64,000 bases of DNA from Rosellinia necatrix (taxonomy: Eukaryota; Ascomycota; Sordariomycetes; Xylariales; Xylariaceae): positions 1,674,001-1,738,000 of the forward strand of contig JAGYVD010000007.1 in NCBI GenBank assembly GCA_021209875.1, in the 5' to 3' direction. Numbering within the stretch: position 1 is the stretch's first letter; every line of letters begins with the position of its first letter. The notes below the pieces were generated by a model. That model made no database searches and was not told where the DNA came from. It worked only from the letters and a program-made list of their open reading frames with translations. Positions 46,501 through 57,090 of this stretch are shown piece after piece. The translations under genes and the position numbers were made by a program.

Positions 46501-49126
46501 TTGCTATTTAGACTTAAAAGGGCTGCAGGACCCAGCTACACTTGAATATTTCCCTTGCTATAGTATCTATGTCTTGCTTACGTGGAACTTATATAGCAAA
46601 TGCCTTACTACGTACTCGGTAGATAGGTAGGAGGTTCCTTGGTATACGACAGGATGCTATAGGTGCGTGCCCAGGGTGCAAACGCCTTACATTAGGTACA
46701 TACCCTCCTTCCTGTCAGGCATTTTTTGTGTATGCGTGTCCCCGTGTCCGCGTATGTGCTCGACGGTTTCGCGGCCGGCTAGGTAGGGAAGAAACGGTGT
46801 GCATCCCTACGGCACGATGAGATGCCGGCACCATAATATAATAAGCCCTCGGCTTGCTATATGTCAAATCCGCGTACCACACACTCGACCCGGATGGGTA
46901 GGTGAGTGCATGCATGTTCTATCTACTTGTGGTCAACAGCAGCGAGGCTAGAGCCCGCTTTGACTCTCCATACAATTTACCCCATGTACCAGGACTGCAC
47001 CCTGATGCCGTGCAAGTAATACTGAAAGCGCGAGGATGTCTCGCCTGACCCGCGCTCCGCGTCTCGCGCTGTCTGAGGCGTGAGTGCTACCCACTCGAGC
47101 AGGTACATCTATCCACCCATGGGCTGTAAGTTATTTTTCCTAAGGTCCGTTTACGGCCAGCCGGTCGATATCTGCTCCGGAATATACTGGCTACGTTACT
47201 CTTTGCCACCAAGTTGGACGAGAGAGCGAAGCTAGAAGGCACCCGAACCCATGGGCGCGCGGGGCCACGGCACATACGCCAAGCCGCATGCCACCGAGCC
47301 TTTTCTCCGAAGCTGATCGTTACATCCATCTGGCAGTAGCCTAGGTTTAGGATGCTCCCTCTATTTAGCCCATACACATACACCCATACCTATATAGTGT
47401 ACGTGCATACAAGTACACTACATACACACATAGCCCATTCGCCAAAGCTCTGAGACGCAACGGTCTCATTTATCTCAAACTTGCGGTGACCCCCCCTCCC
47501 CTCCCCCCGCGCGTCCCGACCGCCAGTAGGAGCCATGGACCGATCCCGACACATGCCGTTGTCATGATGAACAACCACACCCGTCCACAATTGGCAACCC
47601 GTCTCCCAACGACAGCTCTCTGAGGTGCAAAGCCGATACGATGTGGGGGGTGGGACCTGGGAAGTGCCGACAGTTACCGGTATGTACGTACATACGTGCG
47701 TTCAATAAACCGTTGCCCAAAGCGTTATTTATCCCTTTTCAGCATTCACGCAAAGATCGGAGGCGAAAAAAAAAAAAAAAACCAATCGATCGTGAGCCAA
47801 CCGTTTTACGCAATAGACGTCAGAATCACATCAACATCTATTTCGTGGTGCACTATGGCATTCATACGAACTTCGAAGTTAGCAATTACTAAATACAGTA
47901 AGTCCTACCACCGTGCTCACGCGCAGCGAGGTGCATTCGGCGATACGGGGGGATACGACATCGTACTAGTTATTTCGGCCGAACTCGCAGGTTTTACAGT
48001 GGCTATGATGACCCATAGGGCTCCCAAAGTTATGTACGAAATGCAAGTATTTCAACGTTCATCATCTGCACTTCGTAGTATCTCTTATGTAACGTGATAT
48101 CCGCTGTCGAGAGCATGTTGGCTTAATCTGACATCGCACGAAAAGGACACCTTTTTATAGAATGAAATCGACAACCAAGAAAAGACTGATGGCTGCGCCG
48201 AGGACCATTGTTCATCTTGTCATCTGGCCGCAACGCAACGGGGGCCGCAAGTCCTCGTACTCCGTTGTATTTACGTAAAACCTACCACGTCTAGTTCTTC
48301 TAGCATAGCGACGCCATCGCCCGACAGTCGTGGTCTGACAAACAAAGCCACCTGCTTGTCACCTCCCCGGGTCTCCCTTCAAGTATGACAAGCACCAGCC
48401 TAGAGCACGGTTGGGTCGCCTATTCGTCCAATCCAATCTACCAACGCCGTTCGATTGTCCCAAGCCTTCTACGGAAAAGAATGGTATAGGTGCAATTATC
48501 GACTGCTCCATCGGGATCGCTGGCATTTTCATCACATACTCTCTCTTTGATTGGCTTCTCACGCACCATTGTGCCCGCCCTATCAATAACGACTGACCAG
48601 ACGCCGGGTACTGAAGCCACCCGGTTTGAGAAAAAGTGTCCCTGGATGGCCGTTGGCATGTAATAGAAAGAGATGCGAGCGATAGTTGAACTGGACGGTG
48701 GGTCGAGGTCAAGTTCGCCAACTGGGCCATGAGAATCAAGCACAAAAGATTTATCTCGCCAAACTCCGATAAGTTTTTCCTTACCTAACCTAGGCCCTAT
48801 AGATTTGATTCAGCGAGTGAACGATCAGAAAAACGTGGTAATATGGAAATAAGGCAAAATTATCAGAGAAGTTGAGAAGATTGAATGCGCGGTGTTTTTC
48901 GGCATGTGCTATCGAGACACTAGAACTCCAGGCTCAAAAGCAATTCGCTGGCCCCGCGTGCGTCATCATATAGGGATAGTTGCAGCAAAATATTTGCGAA
49001 ATCACTCACCTCTAAGGTTATTACGCGAAGTCCTTAGCTAACCTACTTGTCTCTCCCTTATTGCCTAAGGCGCCTAAACATAGCGGGCCGCCAGACGTGA
49101 ATGTCGCCATCCATCCAAACAACGGA
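43504..49126. other. 5.6-kb intergenic region rich in TAGGTA-type motifs
   Basis: No gene is convincingly supported. TAGGTAG/CTACCTA words occur at about 44,525-44,540, 45,605-45,640, 45,778-45,800, 46,240-46,255, 46,395-46,420 and 46,618-46,630, often as facing pairs (CTACCTACCTACACTAGGTAGG). A C-run is at about 47,490-47,510 and an A-run at 47,767-47,780. A minus-strand frame at about 48,438-48,743 (LDSHGPVGELDLDPPSSSTI) has protein-like composition but no family match that I can name. Confidence 0.5.
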
Positions 49127-50069
49127 TCATACCTCGGGCCGGAATTTCCCACGCTTTTCCCGCATAGCGTGGACCTTTTTCCTGTCCTCGTCGAACTTCT
49201 TCAAGAGTTCCATTTGCTCGGCCTTCCTCCTCTCCCGTAGCTGGAAGCGATAGAAATCTTGCATCCCGTCCTTCTTCTTCTGCTCTTTGTCGAGCATCTT
49301 CTGCTTCGCCTCCTCGGCCTCGTCCCGCCTGGCCGGAGCACTGCGGCCGCCGCGAGTCACCATTACGAATCCATCCTCGTCGGGCTCGTTCCGCAGCCTC
49401 TTGGCCAGTTGACGCGCCTCCTCTTCTTTTCTGTTGAAAACGGTGAAATAGGCATCCACCATGGCTTGTACCACATCGTTGCCCGGGTATGAAAGCCTGT
49501 TGTGCGTTTTTAACCATTGAGCACCCAATATCGGCGCATCGCTCTTCACCCCTTCGCCCCATGTCGGATACTTTTCTGATTTCTTGAGTTTCTTCACGGC
49601 TTTCAGGACGGAATCGACGGATTTCTCATCAGCCAGGAGAGCGACGGCAGAGCTACCGGTGCGACGCAATTCCCGCGCCCATGTTTCCGGCAGCTCTGCA
49701 TCTTCTTCCTCTTTTCTATGCTGGAGCTCCTCGTCTTCTCTCTTCCTCTTCTTATGATGCTTCGCGAGCCTCTCGGCCTGTGCTGGCTCGTGGGAAGCTT
49801 TGGTGCCTCTTCTATCCTGCTCGAAGGCGATACTCTCGAATCGGCCGGCGCCCACCAGGCTTGAGAACAACGCGCGGAAATGAGCCTCGGTGCTGTCGGT
49901 GGGAACGTTGGCTAGATACAAGCTTCGGGAATCGTTTGGCGTGGCTAGTTTGGGGGCATTTCGCCGGAGATACATGTAATGCGTCGCCTTCACAGGGTAC
50001 GACGGCAGGGGAGGGATCGAGATGGGTAGGGTTAAAAAAGCCCTCGGGCGACGTTAGAGTATCGGGCAT
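49127..50069 (-). CDS. rrp7: Rrp7, ribosomal RNA processing protein, one +1 frameshift
   Basis: Nucleolar protein of the small-subunit processome, part of the UTP-C/casein kinase 2 module needed for 18S rRNA maturation. Evidence: ATHYMYLRRNAPK and SRSLYLANVPTDSTEAHFRA (RRM-like start), a Lys/Glu/Arg-rich insert, YPTWGEGVKSDAPILGAQWL, VDAYFTVFNRKEEEARQLAK, EPDEDGFVMVTRGGR and the C-terminal DFYRFQLRERRKAEQMELLK ending KFRPEV. The likely start MPDTLTSPEG (ATG at 50069) is in another frame. Taking one base from the T6 run (plus-strand A6, 50,034-50,039) gives FLTLPISIPPLPSYPVKATH in frame and 942 nt, 313 aa. Without that correction the first ATG in frame would lie at MYLRR, losing the conserved start. 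Confidence 0.93.
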
Positions 50070-51280
50070 TTCGCAGACAGTTGGCAGGATGCGCGTGGTC
50101 GGATTGCCAATTGCCTCATCGACAGTAGGTAGTCACAAAAAAAAAAGTAGAATTGTATGAATTTGCGGTCGCAAGATTTGTTGCACTTGGATGGGCTAGC
50201 TAGATTGGGTATGCCTGCGGCTGACCCGCCAAGGTTAATCAGCTTGGCTATGACCGCAGAAGCTAAGCCTAATATGTGGGTAGCGGCGTCTATCGGCAGA
50301 AGCCTACCGATCAGATTACTAGTGAACCTCCCGCACCACGCACCAAGACTTTCTAACACTCAAATAATACTTGCAAGTGCACATACACAACTGCCTCTTC
50401 ATCCTACGATTGGTTCAATCACTTTCGTCGTGATGCTTTCGGATGGGTCGCATTCTAAGGTCCTAGGTAGGGAGATTATTCAAAATTACTGTTTTGGTCC
50501 TTCGTTGCTCGGCCACCGCAAGTGCGCCGGTTGATTAGGAACACAGTGAATTGTGCAAGTTGAATTACAAAAGTCATAAGTCTGATGGTTGGTTGTTCTA
50601 GTGTACGTATCCGTATCGTTCTGGAATTGATCATGTATTCCGAACTCGCACCGTTACCGTTGTAGGAGCTTTACTCTAATAAGGTAGACTTAGCGCCCGT
50701 TGTTTTAGCCAAGGTAACGGCTTTGTTTAGCGGGCTAAGAAGACATAGCATTCACTTATGTACTGCAGTGAACTTACTCCAAGAGCGATGACCGAGAAAA
50801 GCCCTAAGTATCCGCAGTGACGCAGACTTGGCTTCCATGCGTCGGGCTATCGAAGACTTGGCTCCTGGCGGTAAGATCGGCCGCACTGAAGATCCGAATC
50901 GGGTCCCGCGGCCGAGGTACCATCATCCATTGTCCGCTTTTCTCGCTGGCCGAGTGCAGCTTTATGTCCATAATAGCCCGGAAATGGCTGTTGGTCCAGC
51001 TGGAGAAACCCTCTGGTCTGTATCGTATGTTCTCGATCCAAGAGAGAAAGTGAACAAAACCAGAGATGACGAGATTCGGACATTACCCCCGGTTCCTCGC
51101 GGCAGCAAGGACGAAAGCGTCCGGCAAGCCCCCTCACCTTCTAGCTTTTCGCTCCTCAACCTCCCTGATAGCCATAACTGGTATGTCCCTTGCATAGACA
51201 AAAAAAAAAAAAAAGGCAAACAAAGCCATGCGTCTCCTCCCGTCTGTTGTGGTAAATCGCTCACATTCATTCGTCCGTAG
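50070..51280 (+). other. Upstream region of the MFS gene with an orphan open frame
   Basis: A plus-strand frame from an ATG at 50837 to a stop at 51,280 has protein-like text (GETLWSVSYVLDPREKVNKT), with a GT donor possible at about 51,180 after SHNW. I do not recognise it. It could be a remnant of another gene or a 5' exon of the transporter, but the phase does not fit directly. An A-run lies at 51,200-51,213. 50,070-50,800 shows nothing else. Confidence 0.35.
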
Positions 51281-52901
51281 TGAATTTAGCTATCTTCACT
51301 GATATCTTCTTCTATGGGCTCATCGTCCCCGTTCTGCCCTTTGCGTTGTCGAGTCAGGTTGGTCTCCCCGAAGATCAAGTCCAGTCCTGGGTAGCTATAC
51401 TTCTAGCCGCGTACAGCGCGGCTTTGTTCGTTGGCAGTCCCGTTTCTGGGATTTATGCGGACCATACATCGTCGAGAAGATGGCCGTTGCTGCTGGGCCT
51501 GTTGGCTCTCGCCGGCTCGACCCTTTTACTGGCCTTCGGCAATTCCGTAGGGCTTTTCGTCGTCGGTAGATTGCTTCAGGGAATAAGCGCAGCCGTGGTA
51601 TGGAGCGTGGGCTGTGCTCTACTCGTCGACACGATGGGGAGCTCGGTTGGTGTGGCGATGGGATATGTTAACATTTCGATGAACATTGCCCTTCTTCTCG
51701 CCCCCGTCATCGGCGGCGTTATATATACCAATGTTGGGTATCATGCCGTGTACTACACCGCATTTGGTGTTGTTGGATTAGATATCGCGCTGCGTTTATT
51801 CATGATCGAGAAGAAGGTCGCTCGGCGGTGGATCAGTGAACCCGAGGTTGATAATTCCCAACCTGATGTGGAAAAAGCCTCCCCTATCAGTGCACCAGTC
51901 AACGAGCCTCCCAGTGACCCCATTGGTATAACCAATATAGGGGCTACTGCAACGGAGCCAGTTGCAGAAGCTGATCAGCCCGACGAGAGTGGCAATGCTC
52001 CGGACACAGAGAAGAAAAGGCACCGGGGTCGCCCGGCTCTTGCGCTTTTGAAGTCAACTAGGCTTATGGCGGCTTTGTATGGTATTCTCGTCGAATCGGG
52101 CATTCTGTAGGTCACCCACATCTCGTAACCCTGGTGGCTCTCACTAACCTTGAGGGTAGGTTAGGTTTTGATACAGTCTTGGCTCTGTTTGTTCGGAAAT
52201 TGTTCGGTTGGAACGCGACAGCCGTGGCAGTCCTCTTTCTGGCCCTCTTTATTCCAGGTTTTGTGGCGCCCCTAGCAGGCTGGTTATCCGACAAGTATGG
52301 CGCTAAGTGGCCGTCATTCGCCGGCTTTACGTTAACTGTACCAATCTTGATCTCCTTGCGATTTGTCACCGAGAACACCATCCAACACAAAGCGCTCTTA
52401 GCAGTCTTGCTTGCTCTCGCGGGTATCACGCTCCCCTTTTCCATGACCCCCCTACTAGCAGAGATCAGCTATGTTGTTGAGGCCAAGGAAGCCGAGAATC
52501 CTGGCGTCTTCGGAGAAAAGGGGGTCATGGGCCTCGCGTACGGTCTCTTCAACATGGCTTTCGCATTAGGCGGCATCGTTGGGCCTATATGGGCTGGTTA
52601 TGTCATCGAGTCCGCAGGATGGGGAACGCTAACATGGAATTTTGCTCTCGTAAGTATCTCCCCATGCCATTTCTCTTCTTATCCTATTCTTCTCCGAGGG
52701 TAATTAAGAATACTTTAACCCGTTGGGAGCCCAATCTAAACATTTGGCGGTATACAAAATTCTACACATCTAGTCCGTGATAAAAATGGCTAACCCTGGT
52801 TGTTATAGTGGTCTGCCTCGGCTGCCCTGGTGGTTTTCTTCTTCGGCGCTAATAAACCACGCACGGAGACAGTAGAAAACTCAGAGACTGAAAGTACATA
52901 G
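51281..52901 (+). CDS. MFS drug/metabolite transporter (DHA1-like), 5' end unresolved
   Basis: Exons 51281-52106, 52160-52649 and 52809-52901 give a polytopic membrane protein: VNLAIFTDIFFYGLIVPVLP (TM1), IYADHTSSRRWPLLLG (the GxxxDxxxxR-type loop after TM2), VVGRLLQGISAAVVWSVGCA, a central acidic cytoplasmic loop, then VLALFVRKLFGWNATAV, GWLSDKYGAKWP and AYGLFNMAFALGGIVGPIWA. This pattern is typical of fungal proton-coupled DHA1 exporters. The first exon shown starts right at an AG acceptor (51,279-51,280) with a split Val codon, so an upstream exon with the ATG must exist but could not be placed. All introns are GT-AG. It neighbours an oxidoreductase and a Zn2Cys6 regulator, consistent with export of a small molecule. 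Confidence 0.85.
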
Positions 52902-53027
52902 GAAACGCCCAACAAAGATGATTTACGAAATTATGAAATATGCGGCTACACCTAGTGTTATGTAGATAGAGGTGGATACTTCACTCATCAATCCGTAGAA
53001 AAATTGCCCGCGAAGGTTCATTAGAAT

Positions 53028-53042
53028 ATATATATATATATC
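53028..53042. repeat. TA dinucleotide microsatellite
   Basis: Perfect TA run in the short stretch between the convergent transporter and oxidoreductase genes. Confidence 0.7.
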
Positions 53043-53180
53043 TAACTTGGTTAAGTTATTTATTTGCTATAGTGTACTCCGCCTTGTTAAATTTATATTC
53101 TAAAGGTGCACTAGTACTTGGATATCTACCTGCGGCCCAGCTGCCACCCTATAGCGACTGGACCTCACTCTGGGCATTCT

Positions 53181-54368
53181 TCATATGACAGATGGGAACT
53201 GGACATTTGCAAGAGGATGAGGTTTGGTACGTGCCGAACTTGGCGGCGGAGTAGGATAGGCTGGCAACGAGTCGCCCGTGTCCTCAATCCTATACACATA
53301 CTTAACCGCACTCGCCTTGCCATCTTTCAACTTCTGCAGCCCCGTCAACACGCCGTTTAGACCGCCAGGGACGACTTCGAAGGGGTGTGCCTTCAATCTG
53401 CCGTCTTCCAGCAACCTTCCGAGGTACCGCGACCAGAGATAGCCAAAGTCCTTGCGCGTCGAATGGACAACAGGGAGGTAGCTGTGGAAAGCGGTGACGC
53501 CGGGCGGATACTTGAAATTCTCCTTGTCCCTCGCGAACGAGTCCGGCGGCAGGACGGTGCCCACAACTCCCCCGTTCGTGTCGAGGAACCGCAGCGTTGT
53601 CTCCAGTGTCCCGCCCTCGCTGATCGAGTCAAAGACGTGCATGATTTTGCTGCCCAGCCCCTCTTTCTCCAGGATCTCCTCTACGTGGCTGACGACGGCG
53701 TCTTCTCCTTGGCGATAGTCGACCACGTAGTCGGCCAAGGTTTGGGCGTAGTCGCCTGCCCGGCCGGCAACCCCGATGATGGGGTGTAGCCCCGAGAGCC
53801 GTGCCAGTTTCGCCGCGAACGCGCCGACCGCAGATGTGACGCCGTAAATCAGAATCGGCCTCTTGTTGCCCGCCGCCGGTGCCGACCCGTCTTGGGGCAT
53901 GGGGAGCTTCATGTCGGAATAGAGAGCAACCGCCGCGGTCAGAGCTGCGACAGGGATGGTGGCGCCCTCTTCGAAGGTCACATTCTGGGGGATATGGAAA
54001 GTCGTCCAGTCTAGTGCGACCGAGTATTCCGCATAACTACCGTTTTCCTTCTCGGCCTGGTGCAGGGCCGCGACACGATCACCAGGTTTGAACTCGTAGA
54101 CGTCCTTGCCGACTGAATGCACTATCCCGGCCATATCATCGCCGCTATTATGAGGCCAGTTCTTCCTACCACAGGGTTAGTATTACCAGCGTTTAGGGCG
54201 GACACATATGCCTAAGACGACTCACCAATGAGGGAATTTCCAGTCCTTGGGGTTTGATGCAGCAACCACTACTTTTATAACGATCTCTTTGTCCTTGGGT
54301 ATAGGAATAGGGGCGTCGGCCATCTCAGCTGCCTCGATAGAAGGATGGACAATAAGTTCCTTAGGCAT
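53181..54368 (-). CDS. Zinc-dehydrogenase-like NAD(P)H oxidoreductase (MDR family)
   Basis: Exons (minus) 54368-54226 and 54165-53181; 1128 nt, 375 aa. The start MPKELIVHPSIEAAEMADAP is followed by VIKVVVAASNPKDWKFPHW|KNWPHNSGDDMAGIV, with a Trp codon split by the intron. The GroES-like domain has KPGDRVAALHQ; the Rossmann part has ILIYGVTSAVGAFAAKLARL (the AxxGxxG-type dinucleotide loop), followed by GVAGRAGDYAQ. No structural-zinc Cys cluster is visible, which points to the quinone oxidoreductase/enoyl reductase branch of medium-chain dehydrogenases. Enzymes of this branch reduce activated double bonds or quinones with NADPH. Tail-to-tail with the MFS transporter and divergent from the Zn2Cys6 gene. 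Substrate unknown; a secondary-metabolite trans-enoyl reductase is possible but not shown. Confidence 0.88.
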
Positions 54369-54910
54369 TTTGAAGTGATGTTGTATGTGCAGGTAAAGGT
54401 TCTGAGAGTGATATTCGAAAATGTATGTATTCGTAATTTTACATCGAGCAGTTTATCCTCACAGACTTTACAGGACGCCTGGGTTTAAATATTCAATCAC
54501 GATTCGGGTTCTATCTTATTATTGCCGTCGTAGTCGTGGCGCCTCCGAGGAGTGAACGACAGTGCTCCGGAGGGGACCCGCGGAAGTTGCTTGGAGACCC
54601 TGACCAGACTTGGCTAGAAAGAGGCCGAAACACCTTCGTTGGCAATGAAGCCGGAATATCCGTCAAGCGCTTGACAAGCATCAGGCTTGCGGTGTGCATA
54701 CGAAGTCCCTATATTCCGAATGCTGTTGACCTCCGATGTTAGAAATTGTAGATATTCTACTGATTGTATTTGTAATCCGCCAAATTCTCTTGCCAGCTTA
54801 CAAAAGGGGCCCGGACCTCCGCGGACCGTGCCCCTGAAGCTCCATAGACCTCATCCCAACTACTTTTTATTTGCTGCCCAAGCCGTTTGCTGGGTGTTTC
54901 CACGGGGGAA
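54369..54910. promoter_or_regulatory. Divergent region between oxidoreductase and Zn2Cys6 gene
   Basis: About 540 bp separate the divergent start codons. A TCCGGAGGGGACCCGCGG stretch near 54,565-54,585 offers CGG/CCG half-sites of the kind Zn2Cys6 proteins bind, but no symmetric site stands out. Confidence 0.35.
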
Positions 54911-57090
54911 ATGCAGACAAGAAAGGGCCGCGCCGAGCCCGTATCGTGTCAGCTTTGCCGATCGAAGAAGCTCAGATGCAGCCGAACACAACCGTGTTCA
55001 AATTGCGAATCTCGCAACGTTCCTTGTCGCTTTCTCGTTCCTCCTTCAACGAGCCAGCGAGCCCGCGTCCCTACGACACATTCTGAACCTGAAATCCTTG
55101 CACGTATAGAACGATTAGAAGCTCTCGTGTTGCCGAAAGGTGACCTCAGAAAAGAGTGTTCAGATGGCCAGGTCGTCTTAACGCCCTGTTCTGAAGATGG
55201 CACTCAGTGCAGCACGCATGATCAAAGGGATACGGATCTACACGTACTTGAAAATGTCGGGGTGAGAGAAGACTCGCTGGTAAGGTATCTCTCGAATACT
55301 ATTCTAACGCAAATTGCCCTACACGAGTTCTCCTAACTAGCTCCTAGATTTCGTCTCTATCAGATGATCTGGTTTTTGTCATACGCAGCATAGATAGCAT
55401 TCTCAACCCACAAACCCATTCACAATATGTTCGCTCAGCATCAGAGGGACACTCGAGTAAGACTGTCATAACGCTCCCCACATATGCAACAGGGGTTACG
55501 CTCTTCAGCTGTTTCGAAGCTAATGTGGACCACATGTGTGGGATTTTGCATCTTCCAACCGTTCGGTCACTCATGAAAAATTTATACCTACGGATCGGGC
55601 AGAACGAAACTGTCCCCCCAGGCGAAGTCGCGCTTCTACTTTCTCTCTTTGCCCTCAGCTCTTTCTTTCATCAACCCCCGGGCAACGCCGGACCGGTTGT
55701 TATAAGAAATGACTCTGTTAGTCTTTCGAAGTATTGGAGCCGTGGCGCTTTAGATGTGTTGGAACATTCGCGTCGTAATGGCTCTGGTACGTTAGAAGAT
55801 GTCCAAGCGCTGATACTTATGTCGTATGTCACCTACCATTTGGACGGGTTCTCGGCTCGGTACCGTCATTTGCTGGCAATGGCTGTGTCAATGGCCCGGG
55901 ACCTTGGCCTGCATCGCCTGGACGCCGATGATTGTCCCTTAATGAACCGTAGCGCAAGCTTGCGTGTCTTGATTGACAAGGAGGTAAAGCGCAGAGCCTA
56001 CTGGCATTTGATAGCCTCGGACTGGTAAAGTATTCTCCTTCCCTGGCATGCCGGTGAGAGCTAATACCTGGCCAGGACGCAGTCGACAATGTCGGGGCCG
56101 CAAGAAGGCACCTACTCTATTCATCCTAATCATATCCAGGTCAATCTACCCAAAGAGTATGACGAAGTAGCTGCCATACTCAGCGATAAAAGCGGTTCGA
56201 TGACCGTAGCACAACCCACGGGCTTAACGTTTCTTCTTGCTAGGATTCGCCTCTCGCATTTGTCACGGGAGTATACGGACACCCTCCCAGTAGAGACGTC
56301 TAAGCTAATGAGGGTCCCTTACGAGCACATCATCGCCCTGGACCAGAAACTAAGGGACTTTTTGAAGGAGCTACCTTACTTTTTCCGCCTCGACGAAGAG
56401 AGCCGGCGAAAGAGTAAGCATCTGGAAGTCGTGTACACGAAGATCCCCATGATGCGATACTGCATCCAGGCGGCTGCTCATAGTAAGCGGTGCAGGTTAC
56501 ACCAGAAATTTCTCATCAGGGCGTCTTCCGATCCCCGATACAGCTATTCCAAACAAGCGTGCTTAGAATCGGCGAGGGTGGTGATCCGGCTTTATGAGGA
56601 GTCGAAGGTAGAAGGCAACTCGTTGGCGCTAGAGGCGGCACAGGTGGCCATGGCTGTCCACTACACACACTTAGCTCTAGTCATTCTGGTCATGGACCTC
56701 TGCTTCAACAGGGATGAGGGAGACCACGAGGAGAGGAGGAGGGGGGTGTTCGCCACGTTGCAGATGCTCGAAGGCGCGAGATCGATCTCCCCGCTCCTAA
56801 ACCGATCACTCGACTCCGTCGCCGAGGTGCTCCACAAGTACCAGGTGCACCTTTCGGGGGAGGACATGAGCGGCCACAATACTCATGGGAACTCTCGTGA
56901 TGGTAACACATATCCTACCGAGACAGGCGGGGAAGCTTCCCGGCAGAACGACGTACGTGTCGGGGATGGCACGCTTGATGTCGACCCGTCCATACACGGC
57001 TTCTGGCAGAACGCGACTCAGCTCGAGATGGGATTCGACTCAGCCACTTGGGACACGCTCTTTTCAAGTCTAGACTCGCGGCCCTTTTGA
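54911..57090 (+). CDS. Zn2Cys6 transcription factor with fungal_trans domain
   Basis: Exons 54911-55279, 55348-56024 and 56076-57090; 2061 nt, 686 aa. The N-terminus holds the binuclear zinc cluster CQLCRSKKLRCSRTQPC followed by SNCESRNVPC, i.e. CX2CX6CX5CX2CX6C, then a short coiled coil (EILARIERLEALVLPKG). The middle part (about residues 200-400) is the fungal-specific regulatory domain, with FSCFEANVDHMCGILHLPTV, GALDVLEHSRRNGSGTLEDV, LMSYVTYHLDGFSARYRHLL and MARDLGLHRLD, then KEVKRRAYWHLIASDW just before the second intron. The first in-frame ATG after a non-ATG upstream extension was used. Probably regulates the adjacent oxidoreductase and transporter; a link to the PKS 44 kb away is possible but unsupported. 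Confidence 0.93.

Noticed and set aside
48359..48745. 128-aa and 101-aa minus-strand frames overlapping in different phases
   Set aside because: One has somewhat protein-like text, but no family, splice context or start could be supported; mentioned only within the intergenic entry.
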